Assembly: GCF_037176765.1 (NCBI RefSeq)
Contig: NC_090034.1
Coordinates: forward strand, 96,510,500-96,574,499
Direction of reading: 5' to 3'
Length of the DNA: 64,000 bases
Source of the DNA: Anolis sagrei
Taxonomy: Eukaryota; Chordata; Lepidosauria; Squamata; Anolidae
The first letter of the stretch is position 1. Each line of letters starts with the position of its first letter. Below the pieces are notes generated by a model, which was given only the letters and a program-made list of their open reading frames with translations, made no database searches and had not been told where the DNA came from. Shown here piece after piece: positions 52,501-63,256 of this stretch. The position numbers and the translations under genes are program-made.

Positions 52501-52850
52501 GCCTCAGAGCATGTGCAGAGAGGACTCTCGGGGCCTCCCGCGTCGAAGGGAGGGGGCAACAGGCCAGGCCTTGGAAAGGGGAGGGGAGGGGCGTTGTCTT
52601 CTCCTTGCAGCCCCTCCTCTTGCTGGCGAAGGCGATGGCGGGGGCCTAGGAGGCAGGGAGGGGGGCTGGAGGGCCGGCCGGAGCCTCCCCCTTCCTGCCC
52701 GCCGCTCCCCGGCCCCGAGTCCCAAGCAAGGGCCGCCCAGACCCGCGGCGGAGCTGTGGCCGAGCGGAGCCGGGGCTTGGTAAGTGCGCGGTTACCGGGC
52801 CCTGGGCAGGGGGAGATGTTTACCTCCACCTCGGTCTCTTTATCCACCAT
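52500..52850 (+). promoter_or_regulatory. CpG-rich promoter and first-exon candidate with splice donor
   Basis: About 300 bp of very GC- and CpG-rich unique sequence (GGCCGGCCGG, CCCGCGGCGGAGC). It ends in a strong donor, CTTG|GTAAGTGCG, with GT at 52780-52781. No coding start is compelling, so it is probably a 5' non-coding exon of a plus-strand gene continuing beyond the window. In human the gene after SERTAD3 and SERTAD1 in transcription order is PRX, so PRX is the synteny-based guess. Confidence 0.55.
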
Positions 52851-53257
52851 GCTATGGACATCACACTTCCAGGAGTGGCCAGGACTACTTGGCTAAAGAC
52901 CTTGTACAGCTCCAACTCCCAGATTCCATAGTATCTAGCCCTGGCAACCAAAGTGGTCTCGAAGTGCATCTATTCCACAGTGTAGATGCTCCTTTCGAGG
53001 CGGGATGGAGCAACATTAGCTGTCTGGTCAGAGTTTGGGAAAGTTTGGAGTGCCTGGGATTGGGATAGGACGCTTTCCAAGCTCTGACGTTGAAGGACTG
53101 CAGGGAAAAAATTAAGGAGGTATCTATGGTGTAGGATCAATGCAGTTTGACATCAGTTTTAGCAGCCCTGGCAATATGCTATAGAATACTGGGAGATACA
53201 GTTTGCACAGTCTTCAGCTTTGGAGTGCTTCAACAAACTACAACTCTCAGGACTCCA
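52851..53257. mobile_element. MITE copies and short unique sequence
   Basis: 52860-52995 (ends TCCACAGTGTAGATGC) and about 53118-53257 (CTATGGTGTAGGATCAATGC) are TCTACACTGTAGA-family members. Confidence 0.6.
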
Positions 53258-53436
53258 CAACTTCTTGGAAGTCTTAAGATGCATCTACAGCAGGCATGGG
53301 CAAACTTTGGGCCTCCAGGTGTTTTGGACTTCAACTCCCACAATTCGGAATTGTGGGAGTTGAAGTCCAAAACACCTGGAGGCCCAAAGTTTGCCCATGC
53401 CTGCTGTAGACGCATCCTAAGACTTCCAAGAAGTTG
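53258..53436. mobile_element. Near-perfect 179-bp palindrome (fold-back MITE)
   Basis: The two 89-base arms are centred on 53347, with two mismatches that I could find. The outer part is CAACTTCTTGGAAGTCTTA and its mirror. The inner part is the GGGCAAACTTTGGGCCTCC MITE. Confidence 0.92.
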
Positions 53437-53594
53437 CAGTTATTTAAGAGCTGAAATATATTTGTTTCCTTCTCCCTGCGGAGTGTAGGAATTTGTTTAA
53501 AATAGCCTTTTTTCCCAGTATATATTTTTCCTGGATGTGTTCGTAGTCTAAATTGAACAAGGAATTCAATTCGCCATGACCCTTGGTTCTGGTT
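53437..53594. other. No feature recognised
   Basis: Short unique sequence between the palindrome and the amplified SINE. Confidence 0.4.
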
Positions 53595-54905
53595 TTTTTT
53601 TCGTGTCAGGAGAGAGAAACTCCTGAGAAACTTGAGAAACTGCAAGTCGCTTCTGGTGTGAGAGAATAGGCCGTCTGCAAGGACGTTGCCCAGAAGAAGC
53701 CCGGATGCTTTGCCATCTTATGGAAGGCTTCTCTCGTGTCCTCACATGGGGAGCTGGAGCTGACAGAGGAAGCTCATGTTTGATGTTTTACCATCCTTGT
53801 GGGAGGCTTCTCTCATGTCCCCACATGGGAACTGGAGCTCTCAGAGGGAGCCCATCTGTGCTCTCCCCGGAATCAAGCCTGAGACGTTGCCCAGGGGATG
53901 CCCAGGCGTTTGATGTTTTACCATCCTTGTGGGAGACCTCTCTCATGTCACCGCATGGGGAGCTGGAGCTGACAGAGGGAGCTCACCTGCACTCTCTCCA
54001 GAATCAAACCTCAGACGTTGCCCAGGGGATGCCCAGGTTTTGATGTTTTACCATCCTTTGTGGGAGGCTTCTCTTATGTCCCCGCATGAGAAGCTGGAGC
54101 TGACAGAGGGAGCTCATGTTTGATATTTTACCATCCTTGTGGGAGGCTTCTCTCATGTCCCCACATGGGAGCTGGAGCTGACAGAAGGAGCTCATCCCTG
54201 CTCTTCCCAAAATCAAACCTCAGACATTGCCCAGGGTATGCCCAGGTTTTGATGTTTTACCATCCTTGTGGGAGGCTTCTCTTATGTCCCCGCATGAGAA
54301 GCTGGAGCTGACAGAGGGAGCTCATGTTTGATATTTTACCATCCTTGTGGGAGGCTTCTCTCATGTCCCCACATGGGAGCTGGAGCTGACAGAAGGAGCT
54401 CATCCCTGCTCTTCCCAAAATCAAACCTCAGACATTGCCCAGGGTATGCCCAGGTTTTGATGTTTTACCATCCTTGTGGGAGGCTTCTCTCATGTCCCCG
54501 CATGGGGAGCTGGAGCTGACAGAGGGAGCTCATATTTGATGTTTTACTATCCTTGTGGGAGGCTTCTCTCATGTCCCCGCATGGGGAGCTGGAGCTGACA
54601 CAGGGAGCTCATGTTTGATGTTTTACCATCCTTGTGGGAGGCTTCTCTCATGTCCCCACATGGGGAGCTGGAGCTGACAGAGGGAGCTCATCTGTGCTCT
54701 TCCAGGAATTGAACCTCAGATGCTGTCCAGGGAATGCCCGAGTATTTGATGTTTTACCATCCTTGTGGGAGGCTTCTCTCATTTCCCTGCATGGGGAGCT
54801 GGAGTTGGAGCTGACAGAAGGAGCTCATCCACGCCCTCCCCAGATTCGAACCTCCGACCTGTCGGTCTTAGGCCCTGCCAACACAATGCACCACTGGGGG
54901 CTCCT
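53595..54905 (-). mobile_element. SINE with tandemly amplified middle (about 11 units)
   Basis: One SINE tail (TTCGTGTCAGG ... GAAACTGCAAGTCGC) is at the left and one tRNA-like head (CGAACCTCCGACCTGTCGG ... CACTGGGGGCTCC) at the right. Between them the body segment GATGTTTTACCATCCTTGTG ... GCTGGAGCTGACAGAGGGAG recurs about 11 times at 78-135-bp spacing. The unit pairs at 54121-54328 and 54329-54536 are nearly identical at exactly 208 bp. Confidence 0.9.
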
Positions 54906-55984
54906 TGATAGGCTTGCAATAAATCAGGAATGAAGGCACACAACAACAAATTAGTAACCACAAATTACTAGCAGGGTACAACAACAACAACAACAACAAC
55001 AACTAGCAGTGAGTTCAGATTTAGAAATAAGAGTTTAGCCATCTCTTCTCAGGCTCCATCCACATTGCCATGATATTGCAGTTTGAATTTGATTACATGC
55101 AGTGTAGATTGAAATAATCCAGTTCAATATGCATTGTGAATCTACACTGACCATATAATGCAGTTCAGATGGCATTATATGGCAGTGTAGAAGGGGCCTC
55201 CGTTTTCTCTTTCCTATCCTGTTTTATTGGGTTACTATTCATCAGGCTTGGTTCCCAGAGCGTTTGTGCATCTTTTTGTTATGTTTAAACTCCCTTCTAA
55301 AGTTTGCAATCAGTGTTTCAGTGAGTTTGTTTATTTTGCTGAGATTTTGAGAAACGTATCCAGTATTAATCGGTCACAACAAATTTAGTATAATAAAATT
55401 AAAGCACAAGGCTTTCCTTTCCCCCCAAAGAAATCATTGGTTATTTGGATTGATAGAGCATAATATAAAAATACAAAATGATATATTTACCAAACATTGT
55501 TGTAAGTTTTTATTGTGAAGCTGAAGTCTGAACAATTCTACTCCAGCTCTGCCCAATATTGCTTCCAGCTCTAGCCCCATCTACACAATTATTTAATGCA
55601 GTTTGAAACTGCATTATATAGCCAGTGTAGACTCATAATGCAGTTCAATGCAATTGTATGAGGCCCTTTCTACACTGCCATATAAAATCCAAAATATCTG
55701 CTTTGTACTGGATTATATGGCAGTGTAGACTCATTTAATCCAGTTCAAAGCAGATAATCTGGATTGTTTGCTTTGGTAAACTGGATTATATGACAGTGTA
55801 GAAGGGGCCAGAGTCTACACTGACTATATACCATAGTACAGTTTCAAACTACATTATATGGCAGTGTAGATGGGACCTCTGATTCCAAGTCTCTAATGCA
55901 ATCTTGTCGTGTATTAATTTATATTTTGAACAGTTCTGGGTCACACATTGGGAGAGAAGTGGGTTATTATTGTTATTATATTGG
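54906..55984. mobile_element. CAA microsatellite and MITE cluster
   Basis: (CAA)n at 54979-55001. Several MITE pieces of the ATTATATGGCAGTGTAGAAGG type occur at about 55050-55200, 55575-55745 and 55745-55880, some mirrored. 55200-55570 is unique. Confidence 0.6.
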
Positions 55985-56160
55985 AGCTGCGTAATATAAA
56001 GGTTTCAGCGTTGGATGACAACTCTGGAGACCAGGGTTCAAATCCTTGCTCAGCCATGAAAACCATTGGGAGGCCTTGGGTGCACTCTCTCAGCTTCAGA
56101 GCAAGGCCTCCCTTGGCAAACCTATTGCCAAGAAAACCTTGTGATATGTTTGCTCTGTCT
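55985..56160 (+). mobile_element. CAACAA-type tRNA SINE, 3'-truncated
   Basis: The head and B-box region (AACTCTGGAGACCAGGGTTC) is followed by GGGAGGCCTTGGGTGCACTC and CTTGCCAAGAAAACC-like body, without the tail. The head and second half are contiguous here. Confidence 0.75.
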
Positions 56161-56199
56161 CCAAACTGGGTGTTTTAAAAATTGGTTAGGGGATTTGAC

Positions 56200-57270
56200 A
56201 TATCAGAGGAGGAGAAGTAGGAGAAGGAGAGGGAGAAGGAGAGAGGGAGGCAGAAGGAGAGGGAGAATGTGAAGGAGAGATAGAAGGAGAAAGAGAGGGA
56301 GAAGGAGAGAGAGAGAAGGAGAAAGAGAGGGAGAAGGAGAGAGGGAGGGAGAAGGAGAGGGGGAGGGAGAATGTGAAGGAGAGAGAGAGAGAAGGAGAAA
56401 GAGAGGGAGAAGCAGAGAGAGAGACGGAGAAAGAGAGGGAGAAGGAGTGGGAGAAGGAGAGAGGGAGGGAGAAGGAGAGGGGGAGGGAGAATGTGAAGGA
56501 GAGAGAGAGAAGGAGAAAGAGAGGGAGAGAGAGAAGGAGAGAGAGGGGGGAAGGAGAGTGAAAGGGAGAAGGACAGAAAGGAGAGGGAGAAGGGGAGAGA
56601 GAAGGAGATGGAGAAGGAGAGGGAGAAAGAGAGGGAGAAGGAGAGAGAGAAGGAGGGAGAAGGGGAGGGAGAAGGAGAGAGAGAAGGAGAGGGAGAAGTA
56701 GAGGGAGAGAGAGGAGAGAGAGAAGGAGGGGGAGAGAGAAGGAGATGGAGAAGGAGAGGGAGAAAGAGAGGGAGAGGGAGGAGAGAGAGAAGGAGGGAGA
56801 AGGGGAGGGAGAGGGAGAAGGAGAGAGAGAAGGAGAGGGAGAAGTAGAGGGAGAGAGAGGAGAGGAAAAAGGAGGGGGGAGAGAAGGAGAGGGAGAAAGA
56901 GAGGGAGAAGGAGAAGGAGAGAGAAGGAGGGAGAAGGAGAGGGAGAGAGAGAGAGAAGGAGAAGGAGAGGGGGAGAGAGGAGAGGGAGAAGGAGGGGGGA
57001 GAGAGAAGGAAATGGAGAATGAAAAGGAGAGAGAGAAGGAGAGGGAGAAGGAGAAGGAAATGGTAAGGGGAGGGAGAGGGAGAAGGAGAGAGATAAGGAG
57101 AGAGAGGGAGAAGGAGAGGGAGAAAGAGGGAGAGGGAGGAGAGGGAGTAGGAGAGAGAGGAGGAGGAGAGGAAGAAGGAGAAAGAGAGACAGAAGGAGAA
57201 GTAGAAGGAGAGAGAGAAAGAGGAAGGAGAGAGAGAAGGAGAGGGAGAGGGAGGAGAAGGAGAAAGGATG
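56200..57270. repeat. 1.07-kb polypurine tract (GGAGAAGGAGAGGGAGA)n
   Basis: Almost pure A/G on the plus strand, with only scattered pyrimidines, in a degenerate 6-bp-based pattern. The apparent 369- and 374-residue Ser/Pro/Leu proteins on the minus strand and Glu/Arg proteins on the plus strand are translations of this tract, not genes. Confidence 0.95.
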
Positions 57271-58480
57271 GGTATTTTGGGCAACTATTTGATGGCTTAT
57301 AGAACCTCAATGTTTAAGAATAATCCCCCAGGGCCGTTTCTTCGGTGTCTTTGTGCTTATTAACCTTCAGAGCAGAAGATTTCAGCCTCTAGGCTCTGAG
57401 CTTTCCTGGTGCTCTATAATGTCCAACGCCTGTGGTTTCGCTTCCATTTCCCTTTGGCCTGTCTGACTTCTTTGGGAACAGCCTAGCTCCCAGTGGGCTT
57501 TGGCAGCCATCCCACATGCTCTTTCTAGGGTGAAGTTAGATGCAGCCTGCAGTATTTGCCAGTGTTCTATGAAGCATTGCTTCTAAAAAGAGGGGTTTGG
57601 GAACTCATCTAGAAGAAATCTAGAACTCTAGAAGTAGACTAGAATTATTTCTCTCTCTGTACTGAGAAGGACTGCTGAGTTTTGTCTCTTCCTCCCCTTC
57701 ACATCCGATGCGGAAGAGAACCAACAATTACTTTCCTTCTTTGGCTTTTGGGCCAAAGCCTATGCCAGCTTTATTCAGTTGCATTTTGGCACATACAGGG
57801 AGGGGCTCGGGAAGTCTGTCTATATGTCCTGCAGAGATGACAGGGCTGGTTTCCTGGACCTCTCTTCTCTAGCCTTCCTGGGCTATAGCGTTCCAGGTCT
57901 CAATCCTAGAGGGATGTAGAGCGTGTGTGGTCAATTCTGGCTTGTTGCCTTCTCTTTGTTCCAAAAGTCACAATCGCTGGGCGCCAGGCTCCCAATTACA
58001 TGCTGCTCAAGAAGCAAAAGGCTCTTTCCTGTCTCTTAATTGGATCATGACAAAGGAGAAAACCCTGTTCCTTTTCAAGGGCTGCTATGTTTGCTGGAGG
58101 AAAAATGCAGTCTGCATATAGCCTTTGACACCCCTAAGTCTTGACCCTGAAACCTCCCAAGACGCCGCCCTCCCAATTAAAAATAATCGTGCTAACTTTC
58201 GATAGTTCTTCATCAAAAGCATCCTAAACCACCCCAAACTGGTCACAAATGCAGATCCCTTCACCTGATTGACAGCCGACCAAAAAAGTTGGCCAAAATT
58301 GACATTCAAAAATGGAATAACAGTCCTCAGATGTGGAGAGGAATTATCCCGGTTCTTTCTGCATTTGTCCATTCCTGGTTTAATGCAAAAGCAGCCAGTC
58401 CTTGGTTCTTGAAATATTATTTGAACTATTATTTCAAAATGTGGATCAATCCAACAGTGGCAATAGTGTACTTCGTCATA
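57271..58480. other. Longest repeat-free stretch on the right side; no gene recognised
   Basis: About 1.2 kb of unique sequence with only short frames (64-95 codons). If the 52.5-kb donor is real, this is intronic. No domain is seen. Confidence 0.4.
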
Positions 58481-58712
58481 TCTATATAAATAAAAATGTA
58501 ATGTTCATTTGTGGGATTAATATAACTCAAAAACTACTGGACGAATTGACACGAAATTTGGACACTATACCCCTAACAGACCAACAAGTGACCATCACTC
58601 ATAAAACCTCCTAGAAACAGCAGAAAGGATTTAAAACCCCAAAAAATCTAAATGACGAAAAGCTAAATCAGGATACAGAAAAAAGAGAAGGAAGACGGAG
58701 GGAGGGAAGGGG

Positions 58713-58750
<38 letters not shown>

Positions 58751-59058
58751 TAAAAAATGAAGGTAAGAGCAAAGGAAAGAAGGAAAGAGGTAAAGAAGGA
58801 AGAAAGGAGAGAAAGAGAGGGAAGGAAGGAAAGAAGGAAAGAGAAGCAAGGATGGAAGCAAAAAGTGAAGGAGGAAGGAAGGAAGGAAGGAAGGAAGGAA
58901 GGAAGGAAAGAGGTAGAGACAAAAGGAAGGAGAGAAAGAGGGAGGGAAGGAAAGAAGGAAAGAGAAGGAAGGATGGAAGCAAAAAGCAAAGGAATGATGG
59001 AAAGGAGAGCAAGAGGGAGGGAAGGTTGTCCACAGCAACATATGGTGGGTACAGCTAG
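58481..59058 (+). mobile_element. Whole-looking non-autonomous Helitron
   Basis: Starts TCTATATAAATAAAAATG after an A and ends GGGTACAGCTAG before a T, matching Helitron insertion between A and T without target duplication. A GTCCACAGCAACATATGGTGG stem precedes the end. The interior is a GGAA/GAAA purine-rich tract. Confidence 0.85.
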
Positions 59059-59149
59059 TAGAGGTCATAAATTATGATCCTCTTGTCTGCGGGAGTTTGG
59101 CATCTGTGCATTATTGTGCTGTGCATCTGTGCTCTTAATCCAGATTGGC

Positions 59150-59320
59150 TGATCTAGGACCCTTCCACACAGCCATATAACCCAGAAGATCAAGGCAGAT
59201 AATCCACAATATCTGCTTTGAACTGGGTTATCTGCCATAAGCCGGCATTGCCCGTAGATACCTCCAAGGTCATGTGGCTGGCATGACTGCATGGAGCGCT
59301 CTTATCTATCTATATATCTA
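59150..59320. mobile_element. MITE half and BovB-type SINE tail scrap
   Basis: 59155-59235 is a CCATATAACCCAGAAGATCA / CTTTGAACTGGGTTATCTG MITE. 59238-59300 is SINE body (ACCTCCAAGGTCATGTGGC). A short TATC run follows. Confidence 0.65.
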
Positions 59321-60148
59321 TCTATAAAGTGAAAATATGTATGTGTGTATGTGGCTGGGGTGTCCACTTACACACACAAGCTCCTGCCTTCACAAACAGC
59401 TATAGTTCCCACTACTCAGGAGACACCAAAGGTCCTCCCTTCAATGATAATGTACAAGAGTCCTGCCCGTGGCCTCCACAAACACCCTACTGCCCACCTC
59501 CCAAGTGAAGGCTTTCATACAGGGACAATTTCATCCTAGATTTTCCGATTTTCTTCCACCACAGACATCCCAGTGTTTCTTACTTTCCCCATTGGTGTGG
59601 AATTTGCATGACCACGCCCACTGCCTCTCCCTTTCCTATTTTTTTTATGGCACAGAGCAAACAGAGGAATTGATCCGCAGCTGAACATACTAGAGAGGTT
59701 TGGGGAGAATGCACCATGATTTATAGGAGTTGTAGGTACTGGGATATGTAGTTCGCCTGCAATCTAAGATCACTCTGAACTCCACCAACGATGGACCTGG
59801 AACTAACTTGGCACACAGAACTCCCATGACCAACAAAAAATACTGGAGGTCTTTGGAAGGATTTATAGGAGTTGTAGTTCACCCACATCCAGAATGCACT
59901 ATGAACCCAAATAATGATGGATCCGGACCAAACTTGGCATGCATACCCAATATGCCCAAGTTTGAATACTGGTGGGTTTTGAGAGGAATTGGACTGGACA
60001 TTATGGAGTTGTACATACTGGAATGTATAGTTTACCTGAAATCTAAGAGCATGATGTCAGATATAGTTCACCCACAACATTATGCATTTTGCACAATTAA
60101 AAAATGACTTTTTCAAATAACTTGGGCAATTCCGGGTATCCAAACTAG
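59321..60148 (+). mobile_element. Helitron of a second family, non-autonomous
   Basis: Starts TCTATAAAGTGAAAATATG after A (the start is uncertain by a few bases within a TATC run) and ends CCGGGTATCCAAACTAG before T, with a GGGCAATTCCGGG hairpin-like end. Its interior (59720-60000) is homologous to the SPIN-like hAT interior. Confidence 0.7.
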
Positions 60149-60158
60149 TGTGTGTGTG

Positions 60159-60193
<35 letters not shown>

Positions 60194-60705
60194 GCTTTGA
60201 CTAGCAGTGGTGTTTGTTTTGCTGTCTGTGCCACTGTTCAGAAGATTTCACTCACTTTTTGTCCCTGTGATGATTGGATTTTGAAAAACTTGGCTTGTTG
60301 TGGAAACAAGGATTTCTAGTAAAGCTTCAGTGGAGACCCCTTTTCCAGATAATAACTCTTTCAGGAATGGATTTCCCTTCCAAGGTGTAGACTTCTCTCA
60401 CTTCCTGTTGTCTCGCCCCTGTTCTTAACTATGAGTCATATGTAAGTTGTATGTTTGTAACTCAAGGACTGCCTGGAATCTAAACTGGGAATGGCTGCCT
60501 GGAGTATGCAGAGCAAGAGTCAAAGAGTCTGGTGGTTGTGGGAGATTGGGCGCAGAAAGTAGTCAAGATGGCAAAAGTTACATATTATCAAGAAAGTACA
60601 CACAAACTGGGAGAGGCTGCAGCACTTTGCTTTTGCTTGAGTCTACTAGGAATGGAGCACTTCCACCCTGTCTTCTTACCTTCTGCATTAATTGAAGACA
60701 AGATA
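60149..60705. other. AGAT microsatellite and unique sequence
   Basis: (AGAT)n at about 60162-60193. The rest is unrecognised. Confidence 0.5.
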
Positions 60706-61185
60706 TAAAAACAACAACAACAACAACAACAACACTTTATTTATATTCCGCCCTTCTCACCCCGAAGGGGACTCGAGGCGGATCACAAGTACACATACAT
60801 GGCAAACATTCAATACCATTTGTATAGACAGTACACAGACAGATAGCACAGAAGGAGGTGTTGTGTCAATGCCATGGATGGCTGGGCTCAAGTTCACAGG
60901 GGGTGCTGTCGCTCCATCCTCTATGACAAAGATCCATCAGGAGTTCCTCATTCCAGCATTTTTTGATCTTCTTTTTGTTTATGGCATTGTAAAACACCTC
61001 CCCTTCTTTTAGAGGTACTTAATTTCTCTAATTACAGCTAAAGCTGTTTTCGAACTGCTTAGGTAAACAGTAAGCAGCGCTGACGGTCAGCCGCTCATGC
61101 CGATCCGGGGCTTTGAACTTGCAACCTTTCGGTTGATAGATCTTATAGTTGCTGATGATCTACCAGCTATGCTAAACCTCGGCCC
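60706..61185 (-). mobile_element. L2-tailed SINE (ACASINE2-like), decayed
   Basis: The L2-type tail (CACCCCGAAGGGGACTCG, after a (CAA)n run) is at the left. A tRNA-like head with a CTTTGAACTTGCAACC B-box complement is at about 61095-61180. The middle is less certain. Confidence 0.6.
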
Positions 61186-61371
61186 TTATAGTTCTTATAT
61201 ATGCAGGATGTGTGGGAACTTTTTATAATATCCAATCTGCAGTAGTTTGAAGAAGGCATTGAAACAGGTTTGGGAATCAGGTAGTTCTCTGATTGTATTG
61301 TATGTGACCCTTTGTCTCCACTAGGTGTCCAAAAGCCAAGACTCGTCACTCTTACTTTAATAATGCTTAAA
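61186..61371. other. No feature recognised
   Basis: Short unique sequence. Confidence 0.4.
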
Positions 61372-61635
61372 AGATTCCAAAGCAGGAGCCTCCACCACAG
61401 TCTGGGGCAGCGAGTTCCACTGCTGAACAGCTCTCACCTTTAGGAAGTTCTTCCTAATGTTCAGGTGGAATATCCTTTCCTGTAGTTTGAAGCCATTTTT
61501 CCACATCCTACTCTCCAAGGCAGCAGAAAACAAGCTTGCTCCCTCCTTGAGCAGGCCCACCAGTGGGCTTCCATTGCCAAGTGGGGATTTGAACCGTGGA
61601 CTCTAGAATCATAGTCCAGCATTGAAACTGCTACC
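61372..61635 (-). mobile_element. CR1 fragment and SINE head
   Basis: 61372-61560 is CR1 (minus frame 61357-61560: ERIFHLNIRKNFLKVRAVQQ, WNSLPQTVVEAPALESF). 61575-61635 is a SINE head (GGGGATTTGAACCGTGGACT). Confidence 0.8.
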
Positions 61636-62063
61636 TTAGGATAGCTGTCTCTGAATGGAAAAATGATTGATCATGAAATGTAATCCGTGACACTGGTGAT
61701 TGTGAGAGTGATCCAGCATTTCTGTGTTCTCAAATAAAATGCTGTGTCCAGGCTGGTTCATCAGGTGCTCTGCTATGGCTGACTTCTCTGGTTGAAGTAG
61801 TCTGCAGTGCCTTTCATGTTCCTTGATTCGTGTTTGGGCAATGCTGCTGCATTTGGTGGTCCCTATGTCCACAGCTGCATGGTATCTGGTAGACTCCTGC
61901 AGAAGTGAGAGGATTCCTCTTGTCCTTTGCTGAACGTAGCATTTGTTGAATTTTCTTGGTGGATCTGTAAATAGTTTGTATGTTGTGTTTCCTCATCAGC
62001 TTCCCCTATGCGGTCAGTGGTTCCCTTGATGTATGGGGACCTACTTCTGAGGAAGCTTGCCAT
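61636..62063 (-). mobile_element. Penelope-like element, GIY-YIG region
   Basis: Minus frames encode SFLRSRSPYIKGTTDRIGEA, then IGTTKCSSIAQTRIKEHERH and SAIAEHLMNQPGHSILFEN, the linker and GIY-YIG endonuclease of Penelope elements. It is broken. It is interrupted at its 5' side by BovB; an inverted Penelope 3' end follows at 63257-63345. Confidence 0.85.
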
Positions 62064-63256
62064 GTTGTTGTTCATTCGTTCAGTCGTCTCCGACTCTTCG
62101 TGACCTCATGGACCAGCCCACGCCAGAGCTCCCTGTCGGCCGTCACCACCCCCAGCTCCTTCAAGGTCAGTCCAGTCACTTCAAGGATGCCATCCATCCA
62201 TCTTGCCCTTGGTCGGCCCCTCCTCCTTTTGCCTTCCACTTTCCCCAGCATAATTGTCTTCTCTAGGCTTTGCTGTCTCCTCATGATGTGGCCAAAGTAC
62301 TTCAACTTTGTCTCTAGTATCCTTCCCTCCAATGAGCAGCCGGGCTTTATTTCCTGGAGGATGGACTGGTTGGATCTTCTCGCAGTCCAAGGCACTCTCA
62401 GAACTTTCCTCCAACACCACAGCTCAAAAGCATCGATCTTCCTTCGCTCAGCCTTCCCCTAAGGTCCAGCTCTCACATCCGTAGGTTACTACAGGGAATA
62501 CCATGGCTTTGACTAGGCGGATCTTTGTTGCCAGTCTGATGTCTCTACTCTTTACTATTTTATTGAGACTGGACATTGCTCTCCTCCCAAGAAGGAAGCG
62601 TCTTCTGATTTCCTGTACATAGTCTGCATCTGCCGTAATCTTTGCACCTAAAAATACAAAGTCTGTCACGGCCTCCACATTTTCTCCCTCTATTTTCCAG
62701 TTGTCAATCATTCTTGTTGCCATAATCTTGGTTTTTTTGATGTTTAGCTGCAACCCAGCTTTTGCGCTTTCTTCTTTCACCTTGATTAGAAGGCTCCTCA
62801 GCTCCTCCTCGCTTTCGGCCATCAGAGTGGTGTCATCTGCATATCTGAGGTTGTTAATGTTTCTTCCAGCAATTTTCACCCCAGCTTTGCATTCATCCAG
62901 CCCCGCACATCGCATGATGTGTTCTGCATACAAGTTAAAAAGGTTGGGTGAGAGTATGCAGCCTTGCCGTACGCCTTTCCCAATCTTGAACCAGTCTGTT
63001 GTTCCGTGGTCAGTTCTGACTGTTGCTACTTGGTCCTTGTACAGATTCCTCAGGAGAGAGGGAAGGGGGCTTAGGATGCCCATCCCACCAAGAACTTGCC
63101 ACAATTTATTATGATCCACACAGTCAAAGGCTTTAGAATAGTCAATGAAGCAGAAGTAGATGTTTTTCTGAAACTCCCTGCCTTTCTCCATTATCCAGCG
63201 GATATTGGCAATCTGGTCTCTCGTTCCTCTGCCTTTTCTAAACCCAGCTTGAACAT
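62064..63256 (-). mobile_element. BovB (RTE-clade) LINE, 5'-truncated
   Basis: 1.19 kb flanked by CTTGCCAT at 62056-62063 and 63257-63264 (exact 8 bp). It covers the catalytic half of the reverse transcriptase, the C-terminal domain and the 3' end (ACTGAACGAATGAACAACAA on the minus strand). Confidence 0.9.
62448..63191 (-). CDS. BovB reverse transcriptase, partial
   Basis: An open 247-codon frame of the BovB polyprotein. Motifs in order: FIDYSKAFDCVDHNKLW (catalytic Asp), GVRQGCILSPNLFNLYAEHI, NNLRYADDTTLMAESEEEL (catalytic YADD), GLQLNIKKTKIMATR and FLGAKITADADY. It closes with RLVKAMVFPVVTYGCESWTL. A stop at the C-terminal side and a shift into the frame 62072-62395 (LWPHHEETAKP-like region) mark decay. 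The N-terminal endonuclease is absent. Not a host gene. Confidence 0.9.
   Translation of the reverse strand: MEKGREFQKNIYFCFIDYSKAFDCVDHNKLWQVLGGMGILSPLPSLLRNLYKDQVATVRTDHGTTDWFKIGKGVRQGCILSPNLFNLYAEHIMRCAGLDECKAGVKIAGRNINNLRYADDTTLMAESEEELRSLLIKVKEESAKAGLQLNIKKTKIMATRMIDNWKIEGENVEAVTDFVFLGAKITADADYVQEIRRRFLLGRRAMSSLNKIVKSRDIRLATKIRLVKAMVFPVVTYGCESWTLGEG

Noticed and set aside
53705-54933. Repeated 63-112-codon frames with FYHPCGRLLSCPHMG motifs as a repeat protein
   Set aside because: Translation of the amplified SINE body; the identical frames simply mirror the 208-bp duplication.
56175-57310. Large Ser/Leu/Phe/Pro-rich frames of 369 and 374 residues on the minus strand
   Set aside because: They are translations of a simple polypurine tract; several frames on both strands are open at once and composition alone explains them.
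58631-59077. 145-residue Phe/Ser/Pro frame and 106-residue Lys/Arg/Glu frame
   Set aside because: Low-complexity GGAA/GAAA tract inside a non-coding Helitron.
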